A DNA stretch of 64,000 nt from Lachnospiraceae bacterium (lineage in GTDB: Bacteria; Bacillota; Clostridia; Lachnospirales; Lachnospiraceae): the NCBI GenBank assembly GCA_017621815.1, contig JAGASK010000001.1, positions 1-64,000 of the forward strand, read 5' to 3'. Shown here piece by piece: positions 17,620-27,163 of the stretch (position 1 is the first letter of the stretch; each line of letters opens with the position of its first letter). A program made the translations under genes and the position numbers. The notes under the pieces are model-generated. The model was not told where the DNA came from. It saw nothing but the letters and a program-made list of their open reading frames with translations, and did not search any database.

Positions 17620-18723
17620 TTAATACGAAGATAACCACATAATCAAAGCCGCAGCTGCAATCGCCGCAGCCACCGTTATAATCACCTTGGGAATGGAAAT
17701 CGGTATCTTTCCCGATACCTTACCGGTCTGTCCGTTTACCATAAACTGATATACTTTATCCTTATACTTATAGCTGGAAATCCACACCGGCAAAAGCAGA
17801 TATTTATATGTAATATCCCTGTATTTTGTTGTCATACGGAGATTTCTGATTCTGTCGGCATGTTCTTCTTTTCTTATTTTCTTCTCAATATTGTCTGACA
17901 GCTTAAAATGAATGCTTTCCTTTGCCATCTCCCAGCCTTCTTTTAATCCTACGGCATATCTTTCCGCCGCAAAGCCCGCCACATATTCCGGCTTATAGCT
18001 TTTATTGGCTGCAGTATTATAAGGCTCAATACCGTTTAACATGGATTGACTGTGATTCGTTGTGGCACAAACCAGCTCATCATCAAAAGCTTCCTTATAG
18101 ACGCCTCCGGTAGGATACCAGTCCACCACAGTTTTGGTTTCCTCCCCCTTACGTACCTTTCTCTCCTTGCCATAATCAGCTTTATATTCTGAGGTTGTTT
18201 TCGCATCAAAGGTCCAGTAGGGAAGATAAACTCCCTTAAAATTTTTTGCTTTAGCACTTTCCCTGGCCAGCTTGGGGCAAAACCATTTTTTCTTAATCCA
18301 GCGTTTAAAAAGCTCAGATGCTTTCTCGTCTGTTACCTGAAAAGGTATCACCCCGCCGGGAGCCATAGTCTTTTTATCTCCCGCTTCCATAACCTGATTG
18401 GAACCGCAGAAAGGACATACTGCGGAAATTTCAAGAGCGTCATAGACCGATTCCGCACCGCAGGCTTTACAAAGCACTGTCTTTTTTTCTACGCCCCAAT
18501 TACAGTTCTGCACGGACTCTGCGCTCTCAAAATCCAGTTCCTGCGCACTTTCCGGCTGGGAAGGCTTCTTCTCAATCATTTCCACATGCCCGCAGTAGGG
18601 ACAGCTTAAACCGCCTGTGGCGGGGTCAAAATCCATGACTCCGCCGCAGCTGGGACATTTTTTATCTGTTTCTTCCATAGTGGATACCACTTTGGCATCC
18701 AGATTCGTTTCAAACTCGCTCAT
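17620..18723 (-). CDS. TFIIB-type zinc ribbon protein with C-terminal TM (YdjG-like)
   Basis: A 367-aa protein with two zinc ribbons, CPSCGGVMDFD...CPYCG (about 22-42) and CKACGAES...CPFCGS (about 85-106), a central domain of unknown fold (about 120-330) and one C-terminal transmembrane helix (about 343-363). Proteins like this are often mislabelled as PriA or phage replication proteins because of the ribbons; it has no helicase motifs. It sits between the SPFH gene and the Tim44-like gene, with gaps of about 29 bp, so the three are probably one transcript. Likely a membrane-anchored partner of the SPFH protein. Confidence 0.7.
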   Translation of the reverse strand: MSEFETNLDAKVVSTMEETDKKCPSCGGVMDFDPATGGLSCPYCGHVEMIEKKPSQPESAQELDFESAESVQNCNWGVEKKTVLCKACGAESVYDALEISAVCPFCGSNQVMEAGDKKTMAPGGVIPFQVTDEKASELFKRWIKKKWFCPKLARESAKAKNFKGVYLPYWTFDAKTTSEYKADYGKERKVRKGEETKTVVDWYPTGGVYKEAFDDELVCATTNHSQSMLNGIEPYNTAANKSYKPEYVAGFAAERYAVGLKEGWEMAKESIHFKLSDNIEKKIRKEEHADRIRNLRMTTKYRDITYKYLLLPVWISSYKYKDKVYQFMVNGQTGKVSGKIPISIPKVIITVAAAIAAAALIMWLSSY

Positions 18724-18752
18724 TATTTCTCCTTCAATGATATTTTTACAAA

Positions 18753-20102
18753 CTATTTCTGAATATCATCATCATTAAAGGGGTCTCCGCATTCGGGACA
18801 GAATTTAGGCGGATTCTTAGGGTCTTCCGGCTCCCATCCGCACTTATCGCATTTATACAAAGGCTCTCCTGCCGGCTTCTTTGCGCCGCATTCACTGCAG
18901 AATTTACCTTTATTTACCGCACCGCAGGCACATGTCCAGCCGTTTGCGGCAGGCTGGGGAGCACCGCACTCGCTGCAGAACTTGCCTGTATTGCCTGTAT
19001 GTCCGCAGGAACAGGTCCAGCCGGATGCCGAGCCTTGCTGCATATTCTGAGGGGCTGCCTGAGACTGTGTCTGCATAGCCGGTGCCGCCTGCTGGGCTCC
19101 CATCTGGAACAGCTGCTGGGCATTCATGCCTCCTGCCTGAGTCGCCATATTCATACCTGCAAACGCCATCATGGGGCCTGTTGATGTATTGGATGCTGCA
19201 GATTTCATGGCTTCTGCCTGAGCGCCCACCAATGTGGCTGCCGCCATGTTGGGATTGCGAAGCACTGCACTCTTTTGCAGTTCCTTAATCATAGCCTCGT
19301 CTTCTTCGGATGCCTTCAGAGCATTAATGCCGAAAGAAACGATTTCGATTCCGCGCAGCTGCGCCCATTTTTCGGATAATACCTCATTCAGCGCATCCGC
19401 CAGTTCCATGGTATGCGCAGGGATGGCGCTGTAACGCACTCCCATAGCTGAAATCTTGGCAAATGCAGGCTGAAGGGCTGTCATCAGCTCCGCCTTTAAC
19501 TGGCTGTCCAGAGTTCTTCTTTCATAATCTTCCGTCACATTACCGCAGACATTTGTATAAAACAAAAGCGGATCTGTAATCTTATAAGAATATTCGCCAT
19601 TGCAGCGAATGGAAATATCAATGTCAAGGCCGATATTGTTATCTACCACACGGAAAGGAACGGGATTAGCAGTGCCGTATTTATTTCCCATAATTTCTTT
19701 GGTATTGAAGAAATAAACTCTCTGATCCTTTCCTGTATCTCCTGCAAAGGTAAAACGTTTCCCTATTGTGTTGAAAGTATTTTTAATATTTTCTCCCAGA
19801 TTTCCGTAAAGCAGACTGGGTTCTGAAGAAATGTCATAAGTAAATTCACCTGCCTCCGCACAGAATTCCACTACCCTGCCCTGGTCCACAATAATCATGC
19901 ATTGACCTTCATTAACAGCCACAACCGAACCGTTGGAAATAATATTTTCTTCTCCGTTATTATTGGATGCACGACCTTTAGTCTTCTTATGTCCTTTTGT
20001 TACCAATACATCACTGTCCAGGGAATCACAATAAAAATACTCTTTCCACTGGTCTGACAATATGCTGCCGATTGCGCCTGTAGCGGCTTTAATTAATCCC
20101 AT
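18753..20102 (-). CDS. SPFH/band 7 family protein with zinc ribbons (YdjI-like)
   Basis: A 449-aa protein with an SPFH domain (about 20-270, including VVAVNEGQCMIIVDQGRVVEF) followed by a Gln/Ala/Met-rich linker (about 315-360) and zinc ribbons WTCSCGHTGNTGKFCSECGA, WTCACGAVNKGKFCSECG and CDKCGWEPE...FCPECG. It resembles Bacillus YdjI, an SPFH protein tied to PspA recruitment. No transmembrane helix is visible. GGAGG lies 8 nt before the ATG at 20102; an in-frame TTG at 20108 is too close to it. First gene of the cassette. Confidence 0.82.
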   Translation of the reverse strand: MGLIKAATGAIGSILSDQWKEYFYCDSLDSDVLVTKGHKKTKGRASNNNGEENIISNGSVVAVNEGQCMIIVDQGRVVEFCAEAGEFTYDISSEPSLLYGNLGENIKNTFNTIGKRFTFAGDTGKDQRVYFFNTKEIMGNKYGTANPVPFRVVDNNIGLDIDISIRCNGEYSYKITDPLLFYTNVCGNVTEDYERRTLDSQLKAELMTALQPAFAKISAMGVRYSAIPAHTMELADALNEVLSEKWAQLRGIEIVSFGINALKASEEDEAMIKELQKSAVLRNPNMAAATLVGAQAEAMKSAASNTSTGPMMAFAGMNMATQAGGMNAQQLFQMGAQQAAPAMQTQSQAAPQNMQQGSASGWTCSCGHTGNTGKFCSECGAPQPAANGWTCACGAVNKGKFCSECGAKKPAGEPLYKCDKCGWEPEDPKNPPKFCPECGDPFNDDDIQK

Positions 20103-20274
20103 CTCCAAATCCTCCGTTTACTTTTTTAAGTTCTGATACTACGGGTTCTGAAATCCCCCTCTGATGTTCATTATATCGATTTTGTCGATTGTTGTCTATA
20201 ATCATATTTGTATCTTTCAGCATCATATTCTGAATTAAATATCTGTTTCTGCATATCATATAGGTGGTGATATA

Positions 20275-20826
20275 ATGAATCAATTAAAGCGTTTAACCCT
20301 GATTGGCATTATTTTTGTTATTATCAGCGGTACAATCTGGCATTTTGTTTATGAATGGTCAGGCAATAGCAGGATAGCCGGACTCTTTTTTCCTGTCAAT
20401 GAGTCCACCTGGGAGCACATGAAGCTGTGCTTTTTTCCCATGCTGCTTTATTCCTTTTATATGAATAAAAAATTAAAAAAGACCTGTCCCTGCATTACTT
20501 CGGCTTTGCTTACAGGCATATTATCCGGTACGTTTTCCATACCCGTCATTTTTTATACCTGTACCGGAATTTTAGGATATCACTGTCTGATATTGGATAT
20601 GGGTGTGTTTATTGCAAGTATTCTGATTGCTTTTTATACTGTTTACCGCCTTACCCTGTCCTGCCGCCTGAAAACCCGGCAGAATATTCTGATATTATTA
20701 ACTGCCATTCTCGGCGTATGCTTTCTTTTATTCACATATTTTCCACCCAATATCGGCATCTTCGCCAATCCGCCCGGCTATTTTTCTTTTCCTCTGCACT
20801 CTTTTCCTTCCGTTCTCATAAGATAA
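20275..20826 (+). CDS. DUF6512 family membrane protein
   Basis: A 183-aa protein with about five or six hydrophobic segments. The block FVYEWSGNSRIAGLFFPVNE followed by STWEHMKLCFFPMLLYS is characteristic of a small family (DUF6512) in Clostridia. Function is unknown. AGGTGGTGA precedes the ATG. It ends 27 bp before the interrupted substrate-binding protein gene and may be cotranscribed with it. Confidence 0.75.
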   Translation: MNQLKRLTLIGIIFVIISGTIWHFVYEWSGNSRIAGLFFPVNESTWEHMKLCFFPMLLYSFYMNKKLKKTCPCITSALLTGILSGTFSIPVIFYTCTGILGYHCLILDMGVFIASILIAFYTVYRLTLSCRLKTRQNILILLTAILGVCFLLFTYFPPNIGIFANPPGYFSFPLHSFPSVLIR

Positions 20827-20853
20827 ACCATCGATATGAAAACGGAGGTTTTT

Positions 20854-21339
20854 ATGAAAAAGAAATTATTGGGCGAAATCATCAGCCTGGCGCTTTGCTT
20901 TATTTTAATTGCAGGCATCGCAATAGGCTGCAGTAAAAAAGGAACAGATTCGGGTGCTAAAAGCTCATCCGAATCTGTAAAAGTTACTTTAAATGAGGTT
21001 GCACACAGTATTTTTTATGCACCTATGTATGTTGCCATTGAAGAAGGCTACTTCGCTGAGGAAGGAATTGACCTGACCCTTGTAACCGGCTTCGGAGCCG
21101 ATAAAACCATGACTGCCGTACTTACCGATGAAGCGGATATCGGCTTTATGGGAAGCGAATCCACTATTTATACTTATGCAGGAGGCACACAGGATTATGT
21201 GGTAAATTTTGCCCAGCTGACCCAGCGCGCCGGCAATTTTCTTGTAGCCCGGGAACCGATTGACAATTTCAGCTGGGATATGCTGAAAGGCCACAATGTT
21301 CTTGGTGGAAGGGCAGGTGGCTGCCCCGGAATAATGTAA
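20854..21339 (+). pseudogene. N-terminal half of an NMT1/THI5-type ABC substrate-binding lipoprotein, split by the mobile element
   Basis: GGAGG at 20844-20848 precedes ATG 20854. The product starts with a lipoprotein signal ending IAGIAIGC and then reads VKVTLNEVAHSIFYAPMYVA and GYFAEEGIDLTLVTGFGADK, the opening of an NMT1/SsuA-like periplasmic-binding domain. Native sequence ends at the crossover core (21312-21320); after it the frame runs into element DNA and stops at 21337-21339 (CPGIM then TAA). Joining 20854-21320 to 34016-34580 gives 1032 nt, an uninterrupted 343-aa protein. The truncated product lacks the second lobe and should be non-functional. Confidence 0.92.
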
Positions 21340-21340
21340 A
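21301..21340 (+). other. attL of the integrated element
   Basis: The left junction contains the 9-bp core GGCAGGTGG at 21312-21320, identical to the right junction core. Host gene sequence lies to its left. To its right is the element half-site CTGCCCCGG followed by AATGTAAA (21333-21340), the mirror of TTTACATT at 33988-33995. The core is flanked here by GGGCAG/CTGCCC inverted arms. Confidence 0.85.
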
Positions 21341-21348
21341 CTTTGAAT

Positions 21349-22569
21349 CTATCTGCACAAAAGCACCGTTACATCATTAACATTCGTTCCCGTAGCTCCG
21401 GTCATAATCAGGCCGTCTACCTTCTTTAAGGCATGATAGGAATCGTTATCTGAAAGAGCTTCTTTCACACCTACTCCTATTTTTTCCAGCTTTTGTGCAG
21501 TTTCTCCGTCCACAATACCACCTGCTGCATCAGTAGGTCCATCCGTACCGTCTGATCCCAGAGAGAAAAGAAGCACTCTCTTCTGTCCTGCCAATTCTCC
21601 GGCTGCAGAAAGTGCCAGTTCCTGATTGCGCCCTCCAAGCCCATCCCCGGTTACCTTCACAACGGTCTCCCCTCCCGCTATAATGGCAAAAGGCCTGGAA
21701 TAATCCGCACGGCTCATGGATGCAATCCATTTGCCCGCCTCCTTTGCCTCACATTGCATGGAAGTTGTAAGAATATGAGAATCATATCCCAGTTCACGGG
21801 CATGCACGGCAGCCGCCTGGCAAAGCTCTTTCACGCTTCCCACCACATGATTTTCAATATGTACATCCTGACAGGGCTTACTGTCCAACAGGATTTTCTT
21901 TACCTTTTCATCCAGGGTCAGCTGATATTTTTCCAGAATGCGCCGCACATCCTCTGCGGTAGAATCATCGCGATAAGTCAGCCCGGAAGCTATCATATCT
22001 TCGTTTTCCCCAACAATATCAGAAAGAATAATGGAATATGCCTTTGCCTGATGAATATATCCTGCAAGCTTTCCTCCCTTTATGGCGGAAAGCTTTTTTC
22101 TGAGCACATTGATTTCCGTAATTCTGGCTCCGCAAAACAAAAGCTGTTTGGTCAGCTTCTGAATATCCGAAAGAAACAGCCCCGGCATGGGAAGCTCCAC
22201 CAGGGAAGAACCGCCGCCTGAAAGCAGAAGCAGAACTGTATCTTCACAGGAAACCTCTTCCATTAAAGCTATCACCTTCTGTGCTCCTCTTATAGAGTTT
22301 TCATCCGGTGTGGGATGTCCTGCTTCTATAATTTCAAATCCGTTAAGAGGCCCCCTGGAATGCTCATATTTAGTTACAATAATTCCTTTTTCCAGCTTAT
22401 CTCCCAGGAAATCCACGGCAGCCTTTGCCATTACCCAGGCTGCTTTCCCTATGGCGGCTATATATATCCTTCCTGCCAAATCCAAAGCTTTCAGAGAATT
22501 CCGGACGGCTGCATCCGGCATGCAGTCGTCAATGGTTTTCTGAATAATTTTATAGGCATCCTCTCTCAT
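21349..22569 (-). CDS. Glycerate 2-kinase, DUF4147/MOFRL family
   Basis: A 406-aa enzyme that phosphorylates glycerate, giving 2-phosphoglycerate in this family. The N-terminal DUF4147 domain (about 5-235) has LSGGGSSLVELP and NVLRKKLSAIKGGKLA; the C-terminal MOFRL domain (about 290-400) has GGETVVKVTGDGLGGRNQEL and SDGTDGPTDAAGG. Old annotations call it hydroxypyruvate reductase TtuD. The start at 22569 has GAGGAAAAGG before it and lies 8 nt after the end of the upstream gene; an earlier ATG at 22620 also has a weak site. Last gene of the cargo operon, fitting removal of glycerate made by the GarR-like enzyme. Confidence 0.9.
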   Translation of the reverse strand: MREDAYKIIQKTIDDCMPDAAVRNSLKALDLAGRIYIAAIGKAAWVMAKAAVDFLGDKLEKGIIVTKYEHSRGPLNGFEIIEAGHPTPDENSIRGAQKVIALMEEVSCEDTVLLLLSGGGSSLVELPMPGLFLSDIQKLTKQLLFCGARITEINVLRKKLSAIKGGKLAGYIHQAKAYSIILSDIVGENEDMIASGLTYRDDSTAEDVRRILEKYQLTLDEKVKKILLDSKPCQDVHIENHVVGSVKELCQAAAVHARELGYDSHILTTSMQCEAKEAGKWIASMSRADYSRPFAIIAGGETVVKVTGDGLGGRNQELALSAAGELAGQKRVLLFSLGSDGTDGPTDAAGGIVDGETAQKLEKIGVGVKEALSDNDSYHALKKVDGLIMTGATGTNVNDVTVLLCR

Positions 22570-22579
22570 CGCCTTTTCC

Positions 22580-24553
22580 TCACACTGATTCTTTATTTTC
22601 TCTGATAAGTACTGCCTCATACAATCCTTTTATACTCACCTTCACCTTTTCGTCAAAAACAAGCCGCTGTTTTCCCGAAGCTTTCAAAAGCTGTACCTTT
22701 TCAACATCCATTCCCGAAAACAGAATTTCTGCTTCTACCGGCAGCGGTTTATAAAAAGTAGTCCCGTTAAAACCTGAATAGTTCAAAAACTGCACCAGAT
22801 ACTCGCCGTCACCGCAGCATCCTGTTATTACTTCCACACAGGGCGGTGCCGAGATCCGAAGCCTTTCCTTGGGCAGGGCATCCGTCCTAATCACATCCAG
22901 GAACAGATTTTTATGATCTTCATACCCCTGGGCCGCATACAGACTTCCGGGCATCCATGGAAAATAAATCGATTTTCCTTCTCTTACGGAAACACAGCTC
23001 TGTTCTGTTACCGTATGACCGAAACAGCGCTCCGGCGGACCGTACATACTTGCCAGTATCAGCGGCATATAATTCCTGTTTTCCGGTTCCGGCTTCATAT
23101 AATAATATTCTTTATCCAAATACACCCAGTCGCGGTCTGCAAAATGGCAGAAAACCTCCTTCGGCTCCGTCAGCATATAACTGCCCCGCACTTTTTCAAG
23201 CTTTTGTCCTAAGGAAATACCAAACAGCCGTTTCAGGCTTTCTTTATCCTCCTTCAGAGCAAGCCCGGTTCCCACCAGAACCGCACCGCTTTTTTTAAGT
23301 GCGTCTGCCGTACTGTCCGGCAGCGTTTCCACTGCGGGAAGAATAATCACTGAATAATCCCGGGCTTTCTTTTCCAGAATTTCCATCTCCCGACCATCCA
23401 GAACATCAAACTGAATATGGGCTTCCTTCAGCATTTTAAAAATTCCCGGATATTCCTTCTCTGCCTGCGGTACAACGTCCATGGGCCAGACCAGAAGCAC
23501 CTCTGCACAGGATTTCAGGCTGTTAAAATAGCTTTCATACTTTTTATGAAAAGCAAAAACACGTTTTACTCCCTCATAATTTGCCTTATCGGGATATGTT
23601 TCAAAGCCTCCGATAATACACCAGTCAAGATTCCCGCCTGCTGCCAAATCTCCCCAAAGACGCAGTTCATTCAAATAGGGGGAGACCCCCATGAAACGAT
23701 AAAAAATATCCACTGCATTAATGACGCAGTTGCTGGAATATTTATCCTCAAAAGTACCCTGTATACAGCCGGAATTGTTCTCACTTGCCATTGTAAAAAA
23801 CGGATAGGGTCTGTCCACTGCGGAATTGGATTCGTTTCTTACCAGATCCACATAGTGGCTGCTGTAAGTGCATACTGCAACCTCCGGATTCAAATTCTTT
23901 ACATGCCGGTATATTTTCTTCAAAAGCTCCTGCGTGGTAAAGCTCTTGAATTTTTTATATTCCTGAAAAACCGGGCTGCTCTCATTTTCTTCCACAGGAA
24001 GCTCATGCCCGCTGTAATCCCTGAATCGGCGCCTGCAGCTGTCACACTGGCAGATACCCACATAATTTCCGCTGTAATCCCTTGTCTGATATCCGAACAT
24101 ATTGAAAAAGACGCCGTCCACAGGATATTCCCTGATTACCTCTTCCAATATCTTCAGAGAATATTCCTGTTGATAGTCTCCATTTACACAGGTTGCTGCC
24201 GTATCATGGTACAAAACGGGCTTTCCGTTAATTGACTTGCTGTACCACTCAGGATGTGCCTGCAAAAAGTCACTGTGAGTCTTGCTGAAGTCAAATCTGG
24301 CAATGACCCGGATCTGATTTTCATGACATTTCTGCAAAAGGCTGCCGAAAAAATTATCCTTCATATAAGGACTGGTTTTCTGACACTGAAGCTGCGTAGG
24401 ATAAAATGCAGTAATACCACCGCAGCCCACCATGCAGACATCCGCCTGAAATTCCTTTAATGTTTTTATGTAAGCATCCAAATCCATTCCTGCGTCTATG
24501 TCACGCAGGTTGTTCTGTATCATTCTGTATCTTTTCTCTGTCCACCAGCTCAT
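22580..24553 (-). CDS. GHL6-like (alpha-amylase/beta-galactosidase superfamily) glycoside hydrolase
   Basis: A 657-aa protein with an N-terminal TIM-barrel of the hypothetical glycosyl hydrolase (GHL6) type (about 1-330) and a central glutamine-amidotransferase-like fold resembling the beta-galactosidase trimerisation domain (about 350-520). Signature stretches are VIARFDFSKTH, HPEWYSKSINGKPV, EYPVDGVFFNMFGYQTRDYSG and CQCDSCRRRF. No signal peptide, so it would act on imported oligosaccharides or glycosides. The substrate is unknown, but its neighbours point to a sugar-acid-containing compound. It lies 28 bp after the hydroxyacid dehydrogenase gene. Confidence 0.7.
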   Translation of the reverse strand: MSWWTEKRYRMIQNNLRDIDAGMDLDAYIKTLKEFQADVCMVGCGGITAFYPTQLQCQKTSPYMKDNFFGSLLQKCHENQIRVIARFDFSKTHSDFLQAHPEWYSKSINGKPVLYHDTAATCVNGDYQQEYSLKILEEVIREYPVDGVFFNMFGYQTRDYSGNYVGICQCDSCRRRFRDYSGHELPVEENESSPVFQEYKKFKSFTTQELLKKIYRHVKNLNPEVAVCTYSSHYVDLVRNESNSAVDRPYPFFTMASENNSGCIQGTFEDKYSSNCVINAVDIFYRFMGVSPYLNELRLWGDLAAGGNLDWCIIGGFETYPDKANYEGVKRVFAFHKKYESYFNSLKSCAEVLLVWPMDVVPQAEKEYPGIFKMLKEAHIQFDVLDGREMEILEKKARDYSVIILPAVETLPDSTADALKKSGAVLVGTGLALKEDKESLKRLFGISLGQKLEKVRGSYMLTEPKEVFCHFADRDWVYLDKEYYYMKPEPENRNYMPLILASMYGPPERCFGHTVTEQSCVSVREGKSIYFPWMPGSLYAAQGYEDHKNLFLDVIRTDALPKERLRISAPPCVEVITGCCGDGEYLVQFLNYSGFNGTTFYKPLPVEAEILFSGMDVEKVQLLKASGKQRLVFDEKVKVSIKGLYEAVLIRENKESV

Positions 24554-24581
24554 AGCCCTGCAGTGTCTCCTTCCTGTGCTG

Positions 24582-25574
24582 TTATTTCTTTGTATATAAA
24601 TCTTCCGGTTTTAAAAGATTCCGCAGTATTTCACCATTTTTGTACCGCCTAATATTTTCACAGAGAATGTCTACAGAACGCCTGGTTTTATCCGGCATTG
24701 CAGGTGTACAGTGAGGTGTAACCAGCATGTTCGGAATATCCCAGAGGAGACTGTCCTTGCCAAGGGGCTCCGTTTCAAAAGTATCACAGCCTGCCCCTGC
24801 AATTGTACTTTCTTTTAACGCCTCGCACAATGCGTTTTCATCCACTACTGCTCCCCGCGCCATATTAATTAAACAGGCGGTATTCTTCATTTTCCCTATT
24901 CTGTCCTTATTCATCAAATGCCATGTTTCATCATTCAAGGCACAGGTAAGCACCACATAATCACAAAGAGGAAGCATCGCATCGAGGCTGCCGCTTTCCT
25001 TGGAAGAAAACATCCTGTCCGCAAGGTCCGCCTTGTTTTCACTTCTATTATAAACCAAAACCTGCATATGAAAAGCCTTTGCATACTCAGCAACACATTT
25101 TCCCGTATGGCCGAAACCTATAATTCCAATAGTTTTCTCATACAATGCAGCCCGATCCGAATAGATTCCTGATTCCCAAAAATGGTTCTTCTGGTTTTCA
25201 AGGAGTCTTCCTGTTTTATAGTTCAGTGCCAGTATCAGATAAAAAGCATGCTCTGCAAGGGCATTCTCCGACCTTCCCGCTGTTCCGGTCACCATAATGT
25301 TTCTGCCCAGTATCTCCGGCTTTGCAAAATCATTCAGTCCTGCTGCATCCATATGAAGCCATTTCAGACTTTTTGCATATGCCAGCAGGTTTCTATCTAT
25401 TCCCTTTCCCAGTATCACCACATCCGCATTTTCCAGTTCATTTTTCAGTATCTGATCATCCGCCTTCTGCAGATAAACAGTTTCTGCGTCCCCCAATGCT
25501 TCTTTAATCTGCTGCATATAACACTCCTCATAATCGGCCAGCAGCAGCACCTTTTCCATTTTTCTCTGTGACAT
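24582..25574 (-). CDS. D-2-hydroxyacid dehydrogenase family protein
   Basis: A 330-aa NAD(P)-dependent dehydrogenase of the D-isomer 2-hydroxyacid family. The Rossmann motif is IGIIGFGHTGKCVAEYAK, the catalytic arginine is in INMARGAVVDE, the glutamate in ETEPL and the histidine in MLVTPHCTPAMP. It interconverts a 2-hydroxyacid and a 2-oxoacid (for example glycerate/hydroxypyruvate); the substrate cannot be fixed from sequence. AAAGGAA precedes the ATG at 25574. It lies in the middle of the cargo operon. Confidence 0.88.
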   Translation of the reverse strand: MSQRKMEKVLLLADYEECYMQQIKEALGDAETVYLQKADDQILKNELENADVVILGKGIDRNLLAYAKSLKWLHMDAAGLNDFAKPEILGRNIMVTGTAGRSENALAEHAFYLILALNYKTGRLLENQKNHFWESGIYSDRAALYEKTIGIIGFGHTGKCVAEYAKAFHMQVLVYNRSENKADLADRMFSSKESGSLDAMLPLCDYVVLTCALNDETWHLMNKDRIGKMKNTACLINMARGAVVDENALCEALKESTIAGAGCDTFETEPLGKDSLLWDIPNMLVTPHCTPAMPDKTRRSVDILCENIRRYKNGEILRNLLKPEDLYTKK

Positions 25575-25614
25575 ATCTGTTTTCCTTTCCCATCTTTACC
25601 CGACGGCTTTCTTC

Positions 25615-26502
25615 TTATATTTTTTCTCCGATTGCCGTTCCTGAAAGCTTCTTATAATATTCTGCCAGCGCACTGTGGTCTTTCTGTCCCAATCCATCTG
25701 CATGCAGCTGCTGAAACATCTCCATTACCTGGGCGGAAAGCAGCATGGGAGCACCAACCTGATGTGCCGTCTCCAACGCATTATTCAAATCTTTAATATG
25801 AAGGTCAATTTTAAAACCGGGTTCAAAATTCTGCTCCAGCATCATGGGAATTTTGGCATCCATTACCGTGGAGCCGGCCAAACCGCCCCTGATTGCGGCA
25901 TATACCGTTTCCGGGTCTACACCTGCCATACGCGCCATCGTATAGGCTTCCGCACAGGCTGCGATATTCAGTGCAACGATTACCTGATTTGCCAGCTTCG
26001 TAGTATTTCCCGCACCGTTTGAACCGCAGTATACCACGCTGCTTCCCATTTTCAGAAGAAGCTCCTTCATTTCAAGAAACAATGCTTCTTCTCCTCCCAC
26101 CATAATGGATAACGTGCCGTCCACCGCTTTAGGCTCTCCGCCGGAAACCGGGGCATCCAGCATTTTAATCCCATTTTCCTTGCATTTCTCCGCAATTTTA
26201 CGGCTGGCAAGGGGCGCAATGGAGCTCATGTCTATTAAAACGGTTCCTTCCTGTGCTGTTTCCAATACTCCGCCTTTTCCAAGGACTACTTCTTCCACCT
26301 GGGGAGAATTAGGCAGCATGGTAATAATAATGCTGCTCCCTTTTGCAACCTCTTCTATACTGTCTCCTTTTTCGGCCCCTGCTTTCACCACATCTTCTAC
26401 CGCATTTTTATTTAAATCAAACACCTTCAGGCTGTATCCTGCCTTCAGCAGATTTTTACTCATGGGTCTGCCCATAATTCCAAGTCCGATAAAACCAATC
26501 AT
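25615..26502 (-). CDS. NAD(P)-dependent oxidoreductase, tartronate semialdehyde reductase-like (GarR/GlxR family)
   Basis: A 295-aa beta-hydroxyacid dehydrogenase. The N-terminal motif IGFIGLGIMGRPMSKNLLKAG binds the nucleotide, DAPVSGGEPKAVDGTLSIMVGG is the substrate-binding signature, and GNTTKLANQ holds the catalytic lysine. This family includes tartronate semialdehyde reductase (making D-glycerate), 3-hydroxyisobutyrate dehydrogenase and sulfolactaldehyde reductase. Presence of glycerate kinase and a CdaR regulator in the same element favours tartronate semialdehyde reduction. AGGAGG precedes the ATG. Confidence 0.87.
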   Translation of the reverse strand: MIGFIGLGIMGRPMSKNLLKAGYSLKVFDLNKNAVEDVVKAGAEKGDSIEEVAKGSSIIITMLPNSPQVEEVVLGKGGVLETAQEGTVLIDMSSIAPLASRKIAEKCKENGIKMLDAPVSGGEPKAVDGTLSIMVGGEEALFLEMKELLLKMGSSVVYCGSNGAGNTTKLANQVIVALNIAACAEAYTMARMAGVDPETVYAAIRGGLAGSTVMDAKIPMMLEQNFEPGFKIDLHIKDLNNALETAHQVGAPMLLSAQVMEMFQQLHADGLGQKDHSALAEYYKKLSGTAIGEKI

Positions 26503-26520
26503 ATTTTTTCCTCCTGTTTC

Positions 26521-27159
26521 TCAGCGGTATGCCCCGCTTATAAAATAATTTCCGTGTCCGGGAATGATGATGCCGGCAAGCTGTGCTGCCTTCTCAATGC
26601 TTCTCCGGTTTTCTTCTCCGTCTTTATCAAAATAATAACCTTCCCTGTTTAAGAAAAAATCTTTCGTCATAATACAGTCTCCGCTGGCAAGTACCCTTCC
26701 TTCCGGTCCCTGGAACAAAAGCCCTGAAAGCCCCGGCGTATGTCCGGGCAGGAACACTGTATGAACTCTATCCGGAATCAGGAAATCACCTGCCGGCTTC
26801 ATTCTTTTCCTTAACAGTTCCCTGTTGTCCTCATCCTGTTTAAATACCTCGCAGTCACCGGACGCCATATACCAGTCGGCTTTTTCAAAGAGTTCTATTC
26901 CTGCAAAATGGTCTCCATGAAGGTGCGTACAGTAAACCAAGTCGATATCCCCCGGCCTTAACCCGCTTCTGTTAAAAAGAACCTGTCCGAAGCTTTCCGG
27001 ATCCATGGACGGATCCACAACAATATTTGCTTCCCCGGTACAAATAACCGAGGATGTAGCCAGGCATTCCCTGACTCCCTCTTCTTTGGGCTCTCCCCAG
27101 AATTTATTTCTGGTCAGACAGCCAATGGTAAGTATTTCCCATCGCTTTATCTTTTTCAT
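26521..27159 (-). CDS. MBL fold metallo-hydrolase
   Basis: A 212-aa metallo-beta-lactamase-fold hydrolase. The metal motif is THLHGDHFAG, followed by LPGHTPGLSGLLF and a C-terminal IIPGHGNYF, giving the usual histidine and aspartate ligands for two metals. Substrates in this superfamily range from lactones to thioesters. A lactonase role would suit the sugar-acid context, but this is inference. It lies 18 bp from the dehydrogenase gene and 4 bp from the permease gene. Confidence 0.82.
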   Translation of the reverse strand: MKKIKRWEILTIGCLTRNKFWGEPKEEGVRECLATSSVICTGEANIVVDPSMDPESFGQVLFNRSGLRPGDIDLVYCTHLHGDHFAGIELFEKADWYMASGDCEVFKQDEDNRELLRKRMKPAGDFLIPDRVHTVFLPGHTPGLSGLLFQGPEGRVLASGDCIMTKDFFLNREGYYFDKDGEENRRSIEKAAQLAGIIIPGHGNYFISGAYR

Positions 27160-27163
27160 ATAT

